Source of the DNA: JAVBKP01 sp031553975
GTDB lineage: Bacteria; Bacillota; Clostridia; Peptostreptococcales; Anaerovoracaceae
Assembly: GCA_031553975.1 (NCBI GenBank)
Contig: JAVBKP010000050.1
Span: 1-22,724 of the forward strand
DNA length: 22,724 nucleotides
Direction: 5' to 3'
Positions 6,642 to 14,052 of this stretch are shown here, in pieces; position 1 is the first letter of the stretch; each line of letters opens with the position of its first letter. The translations under genes and the position numbers were made by a program. The notes under the pieces are model-generated. The model was not told where the DNA came from. It did not search any database and was given only the letters and a program-made list of their open reading frames with translations.

Positions 6642-8123
6642 ATGAAAAACTTAGATCTATTACAAGCGAAAAGGGCTGAGATTTACAATAGGATAAATCA
6701 GGCCACAAAAGACGGAAATGAAGAGGCATTTGCGCAGGCGTTCAATGAGTTTATAGAATTCATTCAGCAATCCGTGTTAGACGAGGCAAAGGGTATCATG
6801 CAGGCAAATGATGTTAGCATCCTATCGGGAAGAGGTGTGAGACAACTTACATCTCAGGAGAATGAATACTACCAAGCTGTTGTTGGTGCAATGAAGTCCG
6901 CAAATCCAAAACAGGCCTTGGCTGAATTAGAGGTAGTAATGCCTCAAACTATCATTGATGATGTGATGGAGGATTTGGCCACAGATCATCCGTTACTAAA
7001 TGCTATCAACTTCCAGAACACTTCTGGACTGATTGAACACCTAGTGAATACAAACGATACCCAGCTGGCCACATGGTCAAAGTTAACAGACCCAATCGTG
7101 AAAGAATTATCTAGTGGATTTAAGAAAGTAAATCTAAACGTAGATAAGCTCTCGGCGTTTTTACCTGTGGCTAAGGCCATGCTGGACTTAGGACCAGCTT
7201 GGATAGATAAGTATGTCAGAGCACTCTTAGGCGAGGCACTGTCAATGGGACTAGAAGAGGGAATCGTTAACGGTACTGGAAAGGACATGCCTATTGGAAT
7301 GAATAGACAAGTTGGGGAAGGTGTTACCGTAACAGATGGTATTTATCCGATTAAAGAAACAATCAAGGTCGCTAGCCTAGATCCAGTTACATATGGCGAG
7401 CTACTATCTAAGCTGTGCATCAGCCCAAGTGGTAAAACTCGTGTGATCAAAAAGGTACTAATGGCAGTAAATCCAGTTGACTATATGAAAAAAATTATGC
7501 CAGCTACAACTATCAGAGGCGCAGACGGTACATATGTAAACAATGTGCTTCCTTTCCCGACGGAGATAGTTCCATCTGTATCGGTGCCAATTGGGAAAAT
7601 GATTGTTGGGATAGCCGAAAAATACTTCATGGCAATCGGCACGGCTAAGTCTGGCAAAATGGAATATTCTGATGACTACAAGTTCCTAGAGGACGAGAGG
7701 GTCTATCTAGTAAAACTTTACGGACACGGCGAGCCTATGGATAATAATGCATTCCTGTATTGCAATATTGATGGGCTACAACCAGCAGCTCATCAAGTGT
7801 ATGTTGCCAATATGAACAATGAGCCACTAACATTGTTTCCAACCTATGACGCTAGACTTGAAAGCCTAAAAATTGGATCCTTAGACCTAAGTCCGACTTT
7901 CAATAAGTCAGTGTTTGTATACACGACCAACACGACTAACGCCACCAATACAGTTCACGCAATACCTAGGGACGGTGAAGCAGAGGTGGAGATCACGGTA
8001 AATGGTGCAGCACATGCTAACACAGAATCTGCTACTTGGCATATTGGGGAAAATATGGTTGTTATAAACATAACATGTGGAACCGAGACCGAAACATACA
8101 CAGTGACTGTGACAAAATCGTAA
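6642..8123 (+). CDS. Major capsid protein with C-terminal cadherin-like domain (module A)
   Basis: This 493-residue protein is an HK97-fold capsid subunit. Residues 1 to about 95 are helical and charged, acting as a delta-type internal scaffold that the adjacent protease probably removes. About 96-400 is the shell domain (for example PQTIIDDVMEDL, GLEEGIVNGTGKDMPIGM, KFLEDERVYLVKLYG). Residues 406-493 form a separate cadherin-like beta-sandwich (starts LESLKIGSLDLSPTF, ends ETYTVTVTKS). This is a domain family seen in bacterial surface proteins. Such add-ons decorate the capsid exterior. The start has AGGAGG at the right distance. A second, unrelated capsid gene lies at 17952. Confidence 0.93.
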   Translation: MKNLDLLQAKRAEIYNRINQATKDGNEEAFAQAFNEFIEFIQQSVLDEAKGIMQANDVSILSGRGVRQLTSQENEYYQAVVGAMKSANPKQALAELEVVMPQTIIDDVMEDLATDHPLLNAINFQNTSGLIEHLVNTNDTQLATWSKLTDPIVKELSSGFKKVNLNVDKLSAFLPVAKAMLDLGPAWIDKYVRALLGEALSMGLEEGIVNGTGKDMPIGMNRQVGEGVTVTDGIYPIKETIKVASLDPVTYGELLSKLCISPSGKTRVIKKVLMAVNPVDYMKKIMPATTIRGADGTYVNNVLPFPTEIVPSVSVPIGKMIVGIAEKYFMAIGTAKSGKMEYSDDYKFLEDERVYLVKLYGHGEPMDNNAFLYCNIDGLQPAAHQVYVANMNNEPLTLFPTYDARLESLKIGSLDLSPTFNKSVFVYTTNTTNATNTVHAIPRDGEAEVEITVNGAAHANTESATWHIGENMVVINITCGTETETYTVTVTKS

Positions 8124-8133
8124 GGAGTAGAAG

Positions 8134-8445
8134 ATGGCTGTAAGCGAAGAATTATTGAAAGCAGCCAAAGATTATTTATGCATATCATGGGATAGTGAGA
8201 CAGGGAATGAAAACCTTAGGGGGCTCCTATCCCGTGGGATGGCATATTTAGATCAAGCTGTTGGCGTGGAATTAGACTACAAAATAGAAGATATACAAAG
8301 ACAACTACTTTTTGACTTTTGCAGATACGGGAGATCGGATGCCTTTGAAGAATTTAAAGTGAACTTTTTATCAGAAATTCTTAGTCTACAGATTCGAGAG
8401 GATATAAAGGCATATGAAAAACCGAAAAACACAAACCTTCAATGA
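8134..8445 (+). CDS. Head-tail connector (adaptor) protein (module A)
   Basis: This 103-residue all-helical protein is of the phage head-tail connector (gp6/gp15-like) type. Its N-terminal helix EELLKAAKDYLCI, RGMAYLDQAVG and RQLLFDFCRYGRSDAFEEFK are typical. It docks under the portal after packaging. Its position directly after the capsid gene fits. AAGGAG precedes ATG 8134. The next gene starts inside its last 32 bases, so translation is probably coupled. Confidence 0.82.
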   Translation: MAVSEELLKAAKDYLCISWDSETGNENLRGLLSRGMAYLDQAVGVELDYKIEDIQRQLLFDFCRYGRSDAFEEFKVNFLSEILSLQIREDIKAYEKPKNTNLQ

Positions 8446-9076
8446 TGGTATTGCTCAGATTTTCAAAAGCGATAACAGTGGGCTTGAAAATCTGTATACA
8501 CTCTATTATCAAAATCGCATAGTTGGCTACGAAAGATTTTTTAAAGCAAAAGATAGGGCTATAAGAGTAGATTTGATGATACGTTGTCATTACATCACAG
8601 GCTTGCCAGAAACCGATATTGATTTCTTGGTGGTTAAGTTACACGATGGGAGTGCTTATAGAGTACGTCAAATTCAATACCATATGGACTTCAAACCATA
8701 TGTGATGGATCTTTCGCTAGAAAAGATAAATGCATACTCGGATATAGCGATTGCATCAGATGCAGAGTTTAATTGCGCAATTGATGTCTATGAAAGTCAA
8801 GAGTATAAGAATCAGCTTGGGGAAATCGCGCGGAAATATGTAAAACTAAAGTCTTTGATGGCGCAGATCACAGCACAAGCAGGAGAGACCCATGAGGGTC
8901 AGGCAAATACTGAAACCGTTAAAATTACGCATAAATTTCTTGTAAAGGCTGTAGATATTGATATTAAGCCAGATATGTACTTTGTATACAAAGAAAATCG
9001 ATATGATGTAAGATATTTTATGCAAAACTATAAGTACAATGACATTATAGAAGTTTTATGCAATTTGGTGATGTGA
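8414..9076 (+). CDS. Head-closure protein, apparently two-lobed (module A)
   Basis: This 220-residue protein is about twice the usual head-closure length. Residues about 8-105 (TFNDGIAQIF, GYERFFKAKDRA, YRVRQIQYHMD, YVMDLSLEKI) match the small Firmicutes closure protein often found here. After a Gln/Glu-rich linker (about 145-168), residues 169-220 (VKITHKFLVKAVDIDIKPDM, ENRYDVRYF, DIIEVLCNLV) resemble the strand pattern of a second head-tail joining domain. It is therefore probably a fusion of two closure-type domains. AAAGG precedes ATG 8414. The stop overlaps the next start (TGATG). Confidence 0.7.
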   Translation: MKNRKTQTFNDGIAQIFKSDNSGLENLYTLYYQNRIVGYERFFKAKDRAIRVDLMIRCHYITGLPETDIDFLVVKLHDGSAYRVRQIQYHMDFKPYVMDLSLEKINAYSDIAIASDAEFNCAIDVYESQEYKNQLGEIARKYVKLKSLMAQITAQAGETHEGQANTETVKITHKFLVKAVDIDIKPDMYFVYKENRYDVRYFMQNYKYNDIIEVLCNLVM

Positions 9077-9507
9077 TGAATGGATTTGATACAAGGGAGC
9101 TCACAGCTTTTCAAAAAGAACTATTAAAACTTGCGAAGCAAACAATGCCTAATGAAAGTGCGAAGTTTATGCGGGCGCAAGGGGATAAACTCCAAAGGAA
9201 AACGCTGGCATGTGCAAAATCAAGAATGAAGGAAAAAACAGGCATTCTCTTCAAAAGTATTAGACGAGGCAAAGTGTACACCTATAAAGGCAATGGAGGC
9301 ACTAGCGTTCGTGTTTACAGTAAAAAGCCTGCATATCACATGAATCTGCTGGAATATGGACATAGGATTGTAACAAAGGATGGTAGAGAGCTTGGATTTG
9401 TAGAAGGGAAATTCTTTTTCCGTGATGCGGCAAAGGCCTTTGAACTCAAACACTATTCAGATACGCAAAATTTTATCGACAAAGTGTTGGAGGAGGGACT
9501 AAGTTAA
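9076..9507 (+). CDS. HK97 gp10-like tail completion/neck protein (module A)
   Basis: This 143-residue protein has the HK97-gp10 family pattern. An N-terminal helical region full of Lys (LKLAKQTMPNESAKFMRAQG, LQRKTLACAKSRMKEKTGIL) is followed by a beta region containing VYSKKPAYHMNLLEYGHRIV, the conserved 'hLhEyGh' signature. The end is FFFRDAAKAFE. It helps join the tail to the head. ATG 9076 overlaps the previous stop. The in-frame ATG at 9058 has no better ribosome site and would lengthen the overlap. Confidence 0.82.
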   Translation: MNGFDTRELTAFQKELLKLAKQTMPNESAKFMRAQGDKLQRKTLACAKSRMKEKTGILFKSIRRGKVYTYKGNGGTSVRVYSKKPAYHMNLLEYGHRIVTKDGRELGFVEGKFFFRDAAKAFELKHYSDTQNFIDKVLEEGLS

Positions 9508-9963
9508 ATGATTACCATTCTTGAAATCAACCAAGCGATTATAGGCAAACTAGGAATTGCACTAGAGGACACAGCGTTTTCCGAAGTACCATTTACTGCT
9601 GAAGAAGTAAAGCGAGGAATCAAGAGGCCGTCTATCAAGGTAGAAATCAGCGAAACAAAGGATGTAAAAGTTAATTCTCTGTGTAGAGAAAAAGAAATTT
9701 CTGTAAACATATATTTTTTTGCTAAAGATCGTGATAACTACAAAATTGACAACATAAAAATGCAAAATATTATTACAGAAACCTTCCTTGACGGGCTATT
9801 CGCTAAGGAAGGTTTTTATATTCCAATTGAGTCCATAGAAAGCGAAGTTTCAGATACGGTTTTGATATGCTCTTTTGAATTATATTCGATAGAGCTATTG
9901 CCAGATGATACAGCACAAATGGATCCAATGGAAGAATTAGAATTTAGGGAGGTTATAGAATGA
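9508..9963 (+). CDS. Tail terminator family protein (module A)
   Basis: This 151-residue protein has the layout of phage tail terminators beside sheath genes. It begins with ITILEINQAIIGKL, continues with RPSIKVEISETKDVK and strand ISVNIYFFAKD, and ends in an acidic tail. It caps the tail tube at its head-proximal end and fixes tail length. Its location just before the sheath gene is diagnostic. GGAGGGAC precedes ATG 9508, and its TGA overlaps the sheath ATG (ATGA). A perfect 11-bp hairpin with a T run lies inside the coding sequence at 9779-9817. Confidence 0.78.
   Translation: MITILEINQAIIGKLGIALEDTAFSEVPFTAEEVKRGIKRPSIKVEISETKDVKVNSLCREKEISVNIYFFAKDRDNYKIDNIKMQNIITETFLDGLFAKEGFYIPIESIESEVSDTVLICSFELYSIELLPDDTAQMDPMEELEFREVIE
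9779..9817 (+). terminator. Terminator-like hairpin inside the tail-terminator gene
   Basis: AAACCTTCCTT (9779-9789) and AAGGAAGGTTT (9805-9815) are perfect 11-bp inverted repeats around a 15-base loop. Five T end the right side (9813-9817). It lies within codons for ETFLDGLFAKEGF. It could act as a partial attenuator or be a coincidence of coding. Confidence 0.5.
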
Positions 9964-11051
9964 TAAGCTTACCATCTATTGAGATAAACTTCAAACAATT
10001 GGCAGGAAGCTTAATAGCTAGGAGCCAAAGGGGTGTAGCCATACTTATTGTCAAGGATGCTAGTGACAAGGCGCCTGTGTTTGCAGAATACAAGGACATG
10101 TCTGAACTAGAAAAGGACAAAGCAAAGTTTACGGCGACCAATTACCAGTATATCAGAGACGTTCTAGGATATGCGCTAAATAAGGTTGTAGTTATTACAG
10201 TTGGGACAGTCAATATTCCAGATATGGCAAAAGCGCTAGAGCAAATAGAAAAAAATGTAAAAACTGGATGGATTACAATAGCCGATGGTGATGGCGTAGA
10301 ATTTGCTACATTGGCAAGTTGGATTAAGTCAAAAGAGCAAGATAGAAAGACATATAAAGCCGTGCTTCACAAGGCTACAGCACCTAACTGCAAACATATC
10401 GTCAATTTTTACAATGACGAGGTGGAATTTGCAGATGAAAGAGGAGCGCAATCCGGTGAAGCCTACTGTCCATCGATCATGGGAATATTAGCGTCTTGCA
10501 ATATAAAACGTGGGACTACATATTTTGAGTGCGCAGATTTGAAAAGAGTAGAAGAGACTGACGATAATGAAAAGGCTGTAAGCGAAGGAAAATTCATCCT
10601 TATAAACGATGTTGATAAAGTGAAGGTTGCATTAGGGATAAACTCCATGACAGCCATTGACGCATTGACAGCTACAGAGGACATGAAATTTATCGACATT
10701 GTTGAGGCTATGGACTTGATAAACGATGATATTTCATCAGTGTTCAAGACTTCATATCTAGGTAATTACAAAAATAACTACGACAATCAGATTCTACTGA
10801 TCAGTGCGGTAAATTCTTACTTCAAACAGCTTGCAGACGATTATGTCCTAGATGGTAATCATTTGAACAAAGTAGACGTAGACGTAGTCGCACAAAGAGC
10901 AGCTTGGGCTGGAGTAGGTAAAGTAGAGGCTGAGAACTGGACAGTGCAGGAAGTGAAAAACAACCCGTTCAAAAGGACTGTTTTTCTGATCGGGGATATT
11001 AAGATATTAGGTGCCATGGAAAACCTAAAGCTAAATATCTCATTAGTATAA
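9960..11051 (+). CDS. Contractile tail sheath protein, XkdK-like (module A)
   Basis: This 363-residue protein resembles PBSX XkdK-type sheaths. It opens ISLPSIEINFKQLAGSLIARSQRGVAILIV, with the usual 'irRs.rGia.li' strand. It has a central AAA-free alpha/beta region (KTYKAVLHKATAPNCKHIVNF). The conserved C-terminus is YLGNYKNNYDNQILLISAVNSYF ... NPFKRTVFLIGDIKILGAMENL. Its presence makes module A a myovirus-type (contractile) tail. ATG 9960 overlaps the previous stop with GGGAGG upstream. Tube, chaperone and tape-measure genes follow as expected. Confidence 0.93.
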   Translation: MISLPSIEINFKQLAGSLIARSQRGVAILIVKDASDKAPVFAEYKDMSELEKDKAKFTATNYQYIRDVLGYALNKVVVITVGTVNIPDMAKALEQIEKNVKTGWITIADGDGVEFATLASWIKSKEQDRKTYKAVLHKATAPNCKHIVNFYNDEVEFADERGAQSGEAYCPSIMGILASCNIKRGTTYFECADLKRVEETDDNEKAVSEGKFILINDVDKVKVALGINSMTAIDALTATEDMKFIDIVEAMDLINDDISSVFKTSYLGNYKNNYDNQILLISAVNSYFKQLADDYVLDGNHLNKVDVDVVAQRAAWAGVGKVEAENWTVQEVKNNPFKRTVFLIGDIKILGAMENLKLNISLV

Positions 11052-11066
11052 AGGAGGCTGAGCAAG

Positions 11067-11492
11067 ATGATAAATCAAAATAGAATTATGAAAGGCAGCT
11101 CAGGATATGTGTGGCTCAATGGCAAGCTGCTAGCACATATCAAAAGTATTGAAGCAAAGATTACGGGTAACTTTGAAGAGGTTAGCGTTGCAGGCGAATT
11201 TACTACCCATAATGTGTATATTGGTTGGTCAGGAGAAGGCAGCATGGTTTTGCAAAAAATAGACAGTACATCCATTAATTTACTAGCAACCGCATTCAAA
11301 AGTGGGGTTATGCCTGACATTAAAATTGTAACAAAGCTTGAAGATAGGTCGACTGGAAAAGCTGAGCGCGTAGCAATAGAAAATATTGTATTCACGGAAT
11401 TCATGCTAACCAAGTTTGCTTCCAAAGAGCTGATAGAAGAGGAGTTGCCCTTCAAATTCTCAAATTATGAAATTTTAGAGGCAATAGCATAA
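11067..11492 (+). CDS. Tail tube protein, XkdM-like (module A)
   Basis: This 141-residue protein matches the XkdM tail-tube pattern. It begins NQNRIMKGSSGYVWLNGKLL, then ITGNFEEVSVAGEFTTHNVY and IGWSGEGSMVLQKIDST. The last strand region is ENIVFTEFMLTKFASKELIEEELPFKF. It polymerises into the inner tube inside the sheath. AAGGAGG precedes ATG 11067. A terminator-like hairpin (11502-11528) separates it from the chaperone gene, which may help keep the abundant tube protein in excess over downstream products. Confidence 0.93.
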   Translation: MINQNRIMKGSSGYVWLNGKLLAHIKSIEAKITGNFEEVSVAGEFTTHNVYIGWSGEGSMVLQKIDSTSINLLATAFKSGVMPDIKIVTKLEDRSTGKAERVAIENIVFTEFMLTKFASKELIEEELPFKFSNYEILEAIA

Positions 11493-11501
11493 AGGTAATG
11501 A

Positions 11502-11528
11502 GGGGTGCCCGAGGGCGCTCCTTTATTT
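11502..11528 (+). terminator. Hairpin after tail-tube gene (module A)
   Basis: GGGGTGCC (11502-11509) pairs with GGCGCTCC (11514-11521) over 8 bp with two G.U pairs. The loop is CGAG, followed by TTTATTTT. Read-through is needed for the chaperone and tape measure, so it probably acts as a leaky terminator. Confidence 0.62.
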
Positions 11529-11542
11529 TGGAGGTGGATAGT

Positions 11543-11923
11543 ATGGAAAAAGCAAGTTTTCAAGATCTAATTGCTCGAAAAATGCAGAAGGAACAAGACA
11601 AGCATAAGTTCATAGAAATCAATGTGAGTTCAATGGGAAAATCACTTGTGTTTAAAAAGCCAAGCGATGACGCTGTAATGGATACCATGGATGAGATTAG
11701 GAATGGTCAGACGACAGGAAATGCTTTCAGGGCTTACAAAAAGTTAATTTATTTGGCTTGTGATACGCTACAGGACCCACAGCTACATGAGGAGCTACAA
11801 ATTAAAGATCCCTTTGACACTGCTGGTGAGATTTTTGATTTTGTTGAGATTATGGAAATCGGAGACAAACTCATGGATTTTGTAGGGATTACTAATATGG
11901 GTGATGAGATAAAAAACTCATAG
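11543..11923 (+). CDS. Tail assembly chaperone, XkdN-like (zero-frame product)
   Basis: From ATG 11543 this 126-residue protein corresponds to XkdN-type chaperones. It has SFQDLIARKMQKEQDKHKF, a strand pair IEINVSSMGKSLVFKKPSDD, then helices DTMDEIRNGQTTGNAFRAYKK and EIFDFVEIMEIGDKLMDFVG. These proteins coat and organise the tape measure during tail assembly. They sit between tube and tape-measure genes, like lambda gpG. GGAGG lies ten bases before ATG 11543. The in-frame codon at 11498 falls in the hairpin and is rejected. Its last codons contain the slippery sequence A AAA AAC, allowing the extended product described separately. Confidence 0.85.
   Translation: MEKASFQDLIARKMQKEQDKHKFIEINVSSMGKSLVFKKPSDDAVMDTMDEIRNGQTTGNAFRAYKKLIYLACDTLQDPQLHEELQIKDPFDTAGEIFDFVEIMEIGDKLMDFVGITNMGDEIKNS
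11911..11917 (+). promoter_or_regulatory. Slippery heptamer for programmed -1 frameshift
   Basis: A AAA AAC (X XXY YYZ, phased on zero-frame codons ATA AAA AAC) lies two codons before the zero-frame TAG. Slipping back one base opens a 58-codon frame with chaperone-like content. It is functionally equivalent to the lambda G/GT and related tail frameshifts. Confidence 0.85.
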
Positions 11924-12093
11924 CGCATGATGCGGAAATAAACGATTTCGCATTTTATGTAGTGCGAGGTTACAAAATTTCAGAATTAATAAAATTGAGT
12001 TATACTGAAAAATTTTTTTTGCATTATGCGCGGGAACAGTATTATGACGAGGAAATAGAAAAGCTTAAAGCATTAAGGGGGGTAAGCTGGTGA
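11917..12093 (+). CDS. Frameshift extension of tail assembly chaperone (GT-like)
   Basis: Entered by -1 slippage at 11911-11917, this frame adds 58 residues to the chaperone, for a fusion of about 183 residues. It reads LIAHDAEINDFAFYVV, RGYKISELIKLSYTEKFFLH, then YAREQYYDEEIEKLKALRG. The 'sELikLsytEk-f-h-A-e-Y-ee' pattern is typical of the second chaperone segment in PBSX-like phages. It has no good start codon of its own. The stop TGA (12091-12093) overlaps the GTG of the tape-measure gene. In lambda the T segment binds the major tail protein while G coats the tape measure. The same division of labour is inferred here. Confidence 0.85.
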   Translation, partial: LIAHDAEINDFAFYVVRGYKISELIKLSYTEKFFLHYAREQYYDEEIEKLKALRGVSW

Positions 12094-13706
12094 GTAAAGC
12101 AATAAATATCATTCTAAACATGCAAGATAGAATGACTCCTAAGATATTACGAGTGTCTAAGAAAGTTGACGGTCTAAGCAAAGATGTCCAAAGAGCCACA
12201 ACACGTTTTGCGAATATGGGAAACAAATTCAGTGCATCTGTAGACAAAATGGTGGCAAAAGCAGGCAGGTTGGCAAAAATAGGTGCAGGCATGGCAGTAG
12301 CGGGTGCAGGCGCTGGTGCAGTGCAGATGATAAAGCAATCGGACACGTATACAGGCATACAGGCAAGACTATCACTAATTAACGATGGACAGCAGAGTGT
12401 GGCTGAGTTTAATGAAAAAATATTTAAATCAGCAGACAGAGCACGTGGGAAGTATACTGAGATGGCTGACATCGTAGGCAAGTTAGGAATTGTCGCAAGC
12501 AAGTCATTCAAAAACAATGATGAAATATTACAATTTAGTGAACTGCTTACCAAAAACTTCAAAATCGCTGGGGCAAGTGCAGAAGAACAAAGCTCAGCTA
12601 CGTACCAGCTAGCACAAGCTATGGGTGCGGGTAAGCTGCAAGGTGACGAATTCAGATCCATAATGGAGAACGCTCCTTTATTAGCGCAAGCTATAGCGAA
12701 GGAAATGAAGATACCTATAGGCAAATTAAAAGAAATGAGTTCTGACGGTTTGATAACAGCAGATATTATCAAATCCGCATTACTCAATTCTGCTGATGAA
12801 ATCAACGAAAAGTACGCACAGATGCCAGTAACCTTTAGTGATGTTGCGTCTAAAATGCAGAATTTAGCGATTAATAAGTTGCAGCCAACGTTTCAAAAAA
12901 TGTCCCAATGGCTTAACTCGGAAAAAGGGGAGGCGTCAATAGGCAGGATCATTGATATTGTTTCAAAACTTGTAGCATTTTTACCTGTTATATTTAATAA
13001 ATTTAGCGAAATATATGCTGTCATTAAAAAAGTATACGACATTTTCATAAAGTACCAAGACCTGATATTATTGATTGCTACGTTTACCGCGTCAATAATC
13101 ATGGTCACGAAGGCAATTTCTATTTTGAAGAATGTATTTACCGTTCTGCAAATAGCAATTCTACTTTTTAATGGCACTTTGGCACTTACGCCACTAGGAT
13201 GGATAGTAATAGGGATTTCGGCTGTGATAGCAGTAGGTGTATTGTTATGGAAGAACTGGGATACCATTAAAGAAAAATTAGGCAAGGCATTCGAGATTAT
13301 AAAAGAGAAGCTGCTAGGAGTGTTTAAAAAAATTCAAGACGTAATTAATAAAGTCAAGGAGTTTTTCGGCTTCAAAGATCACAAAGTAAACTTAGAGGTG
13401 AACACCACGGAGAGCAACTACTCAAAATCTAACGGCAATACTTATGGTCCAAAAGCTACTATTCCTAGACATGCCACAGGTACTTCATACTTCCAAGGAG
13501 GACTTACTTCCATCAACGAGCATGGCGGTGAGATTATAGATCTAAAGAATGGGGCTCAGATTATTCCGTCTGATAAATCTGATAAGCTTTTAGACCAGAA
13601 GAGTGGAAATATAATCAATATCAATATTAATAGCGTAGGAAAGTCAACAAAAGAGATTGTTGATGAATTCGTAGCACAGTTAAAGCTCGTCTTGGTCAAC
13701 ATGTAG
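12090..13706 (+). CDS. Tail tape measure protein (module A)
   Basis: This 538-residue tape measure has an N-terminal coiled-coil/basic part (1-65) and a glycine/alanine membrane-like stretch (66-82). The hallmark tape-measure domain is at about 85-270, containing GKLQGDEFRSIMENAPLLAQAI. Hydrophobic segments follow at about 324-345 and 354-388 (LALTPLGWIVIGISAVIAVGVLLW). The conserved end has GTSYFQGGLTSINEHGGEIIDL and NIININI. It sets tail length. At roughly 0.15 nm per residue (a known rule of thumb) it predicts a short tail. GTG 12090 follows AAGGGGGG and overlaps the frameshifted chaperone stop. Both ends look intact. Confidence 0.9.
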   Translation: MSKAINIILNMQDRMTPKILRVSKKVDGLSKDVQRATTRFANMGNKFSASVDKMVAKAGRLAKIGAGMAVAGAGAGAVQMIKQSDTYTGIQARLSLINDGQQSVAEFNEKIFKSADRARGKYTEMADIVGKLGIVASKSFKNNDEILQFSELLTKNFKIAGASAEEQSSATYQLAQAMGAGKLQGDEFRSIMENAPLLAQAIAKEMKIPIGKLKEMSSDGLITADIIKSALLNSADEINEKYAQMPVTFSDVASKMQNLAINKLQPTFQKMSQWLNSEKGEASIGRIIDIVSKLVAFLPVIFNKFSEIYAVIKKVYDIFIKYQDLILLIATFTASIIMVTKAISILKNVFTVLQIAILLFNGTLALTPLGWIVIGISAVIAVGVLLWKNWDTIKEKLGKAFEIIKEKLLGVFKKIQDVINKVKEFFGFKDHKVNLEVNTTESNYSKSNGNTYGPKATIPRHATGTSYFQGGLTSINEHGGEIIDLKNGAQIIPSDKSDKLLDQKSGNIINININSVGKSTKEIVDEFVAQLKLVLVNM

Positions 13707-13714
13707 GTGAATAT

Positions 13715-13795
13715 ATGGATATATTTTTAAGCATAAACAATCGTGAAAGGCTTAATGGTTGCTTCGGCAAAACACAGACTAGGGGTAGAGGTTAA
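13715..13795 (+). pseudogene. 5' fragment of LysM/XkdP-like tail gene, cut at junction 1
   Basis: An ATG eight bases after the tape-measure stop opens MDIFLSINNRE. This is the typical start of the LysM (XkdP-like) tail protein that follows the tape measure in PBSX-like phages. After about ten codons the frame turns to nonsense and stops at 13795. The rest of this gene and all expected baseplate genes of module A are absent. The family call rests on a very short stretch plus position. Confidence 0.6.
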
Positions 13796-14048
13796 AAACG
13801 CAATTAAAGGACCTGTCAACGATCGTATTGCTTTTTACAACAGTATCATGGCACAAGGTCGTTTTTTTATCCTAAGGCACTGCAAAGCAACAATCGGAGC
13901 ACTTGAAACAGCTGTGTATAACGCTAAGAAACCAACAGATGATGTAAGGCTTGACAATGGAAGCACAAATGTAGACAGCCTTGACAGTATGGAGTATTCA
14001 ACAGAATCCATGCAAAGTGAAATCATGTATTTAAACCTAAGGAGGTGA
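13743..14048 (+). pseudogene. 3' remnant of a second terminase large subunit (module B)
   Basis: The open frame (from a stop at 13734-13736; first possible codon GTG 13743) reads as the C-terminal 101 residues of a TerL nuclease domain. IKGPVNDRIAFYNSIMAQGRFF and CKATIGALETAVYNAKKP are followed by RLDNGSTNVDSLDSMEYSTESM, the usual end of this TerL family just before an SPP1-type portal. The ATPase domain and the first nuclease Asp are missing. The remnant has no ribosome site of its own. It begins within a few bases of where the LysM fragment ends its sense, so this is a fusion point. It differs from the intact TerL at 3046. Confidence 0.8.
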
Positions 14049-14052
14049 GGAC

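Noticed and set aside
10303..10491. Short plus-strand open frame inside the sheath gene
   Set aside because: Out-of-frame shadow of a well-supported gene.
12065..12805. Long open frame on the minus strand (246 codons)
   Set aside because: It lies wholly opposite the tape-measure gene, has low-complexity Ala/Leu/Ser content typical of an antisense shadow, and has no ribosome site.
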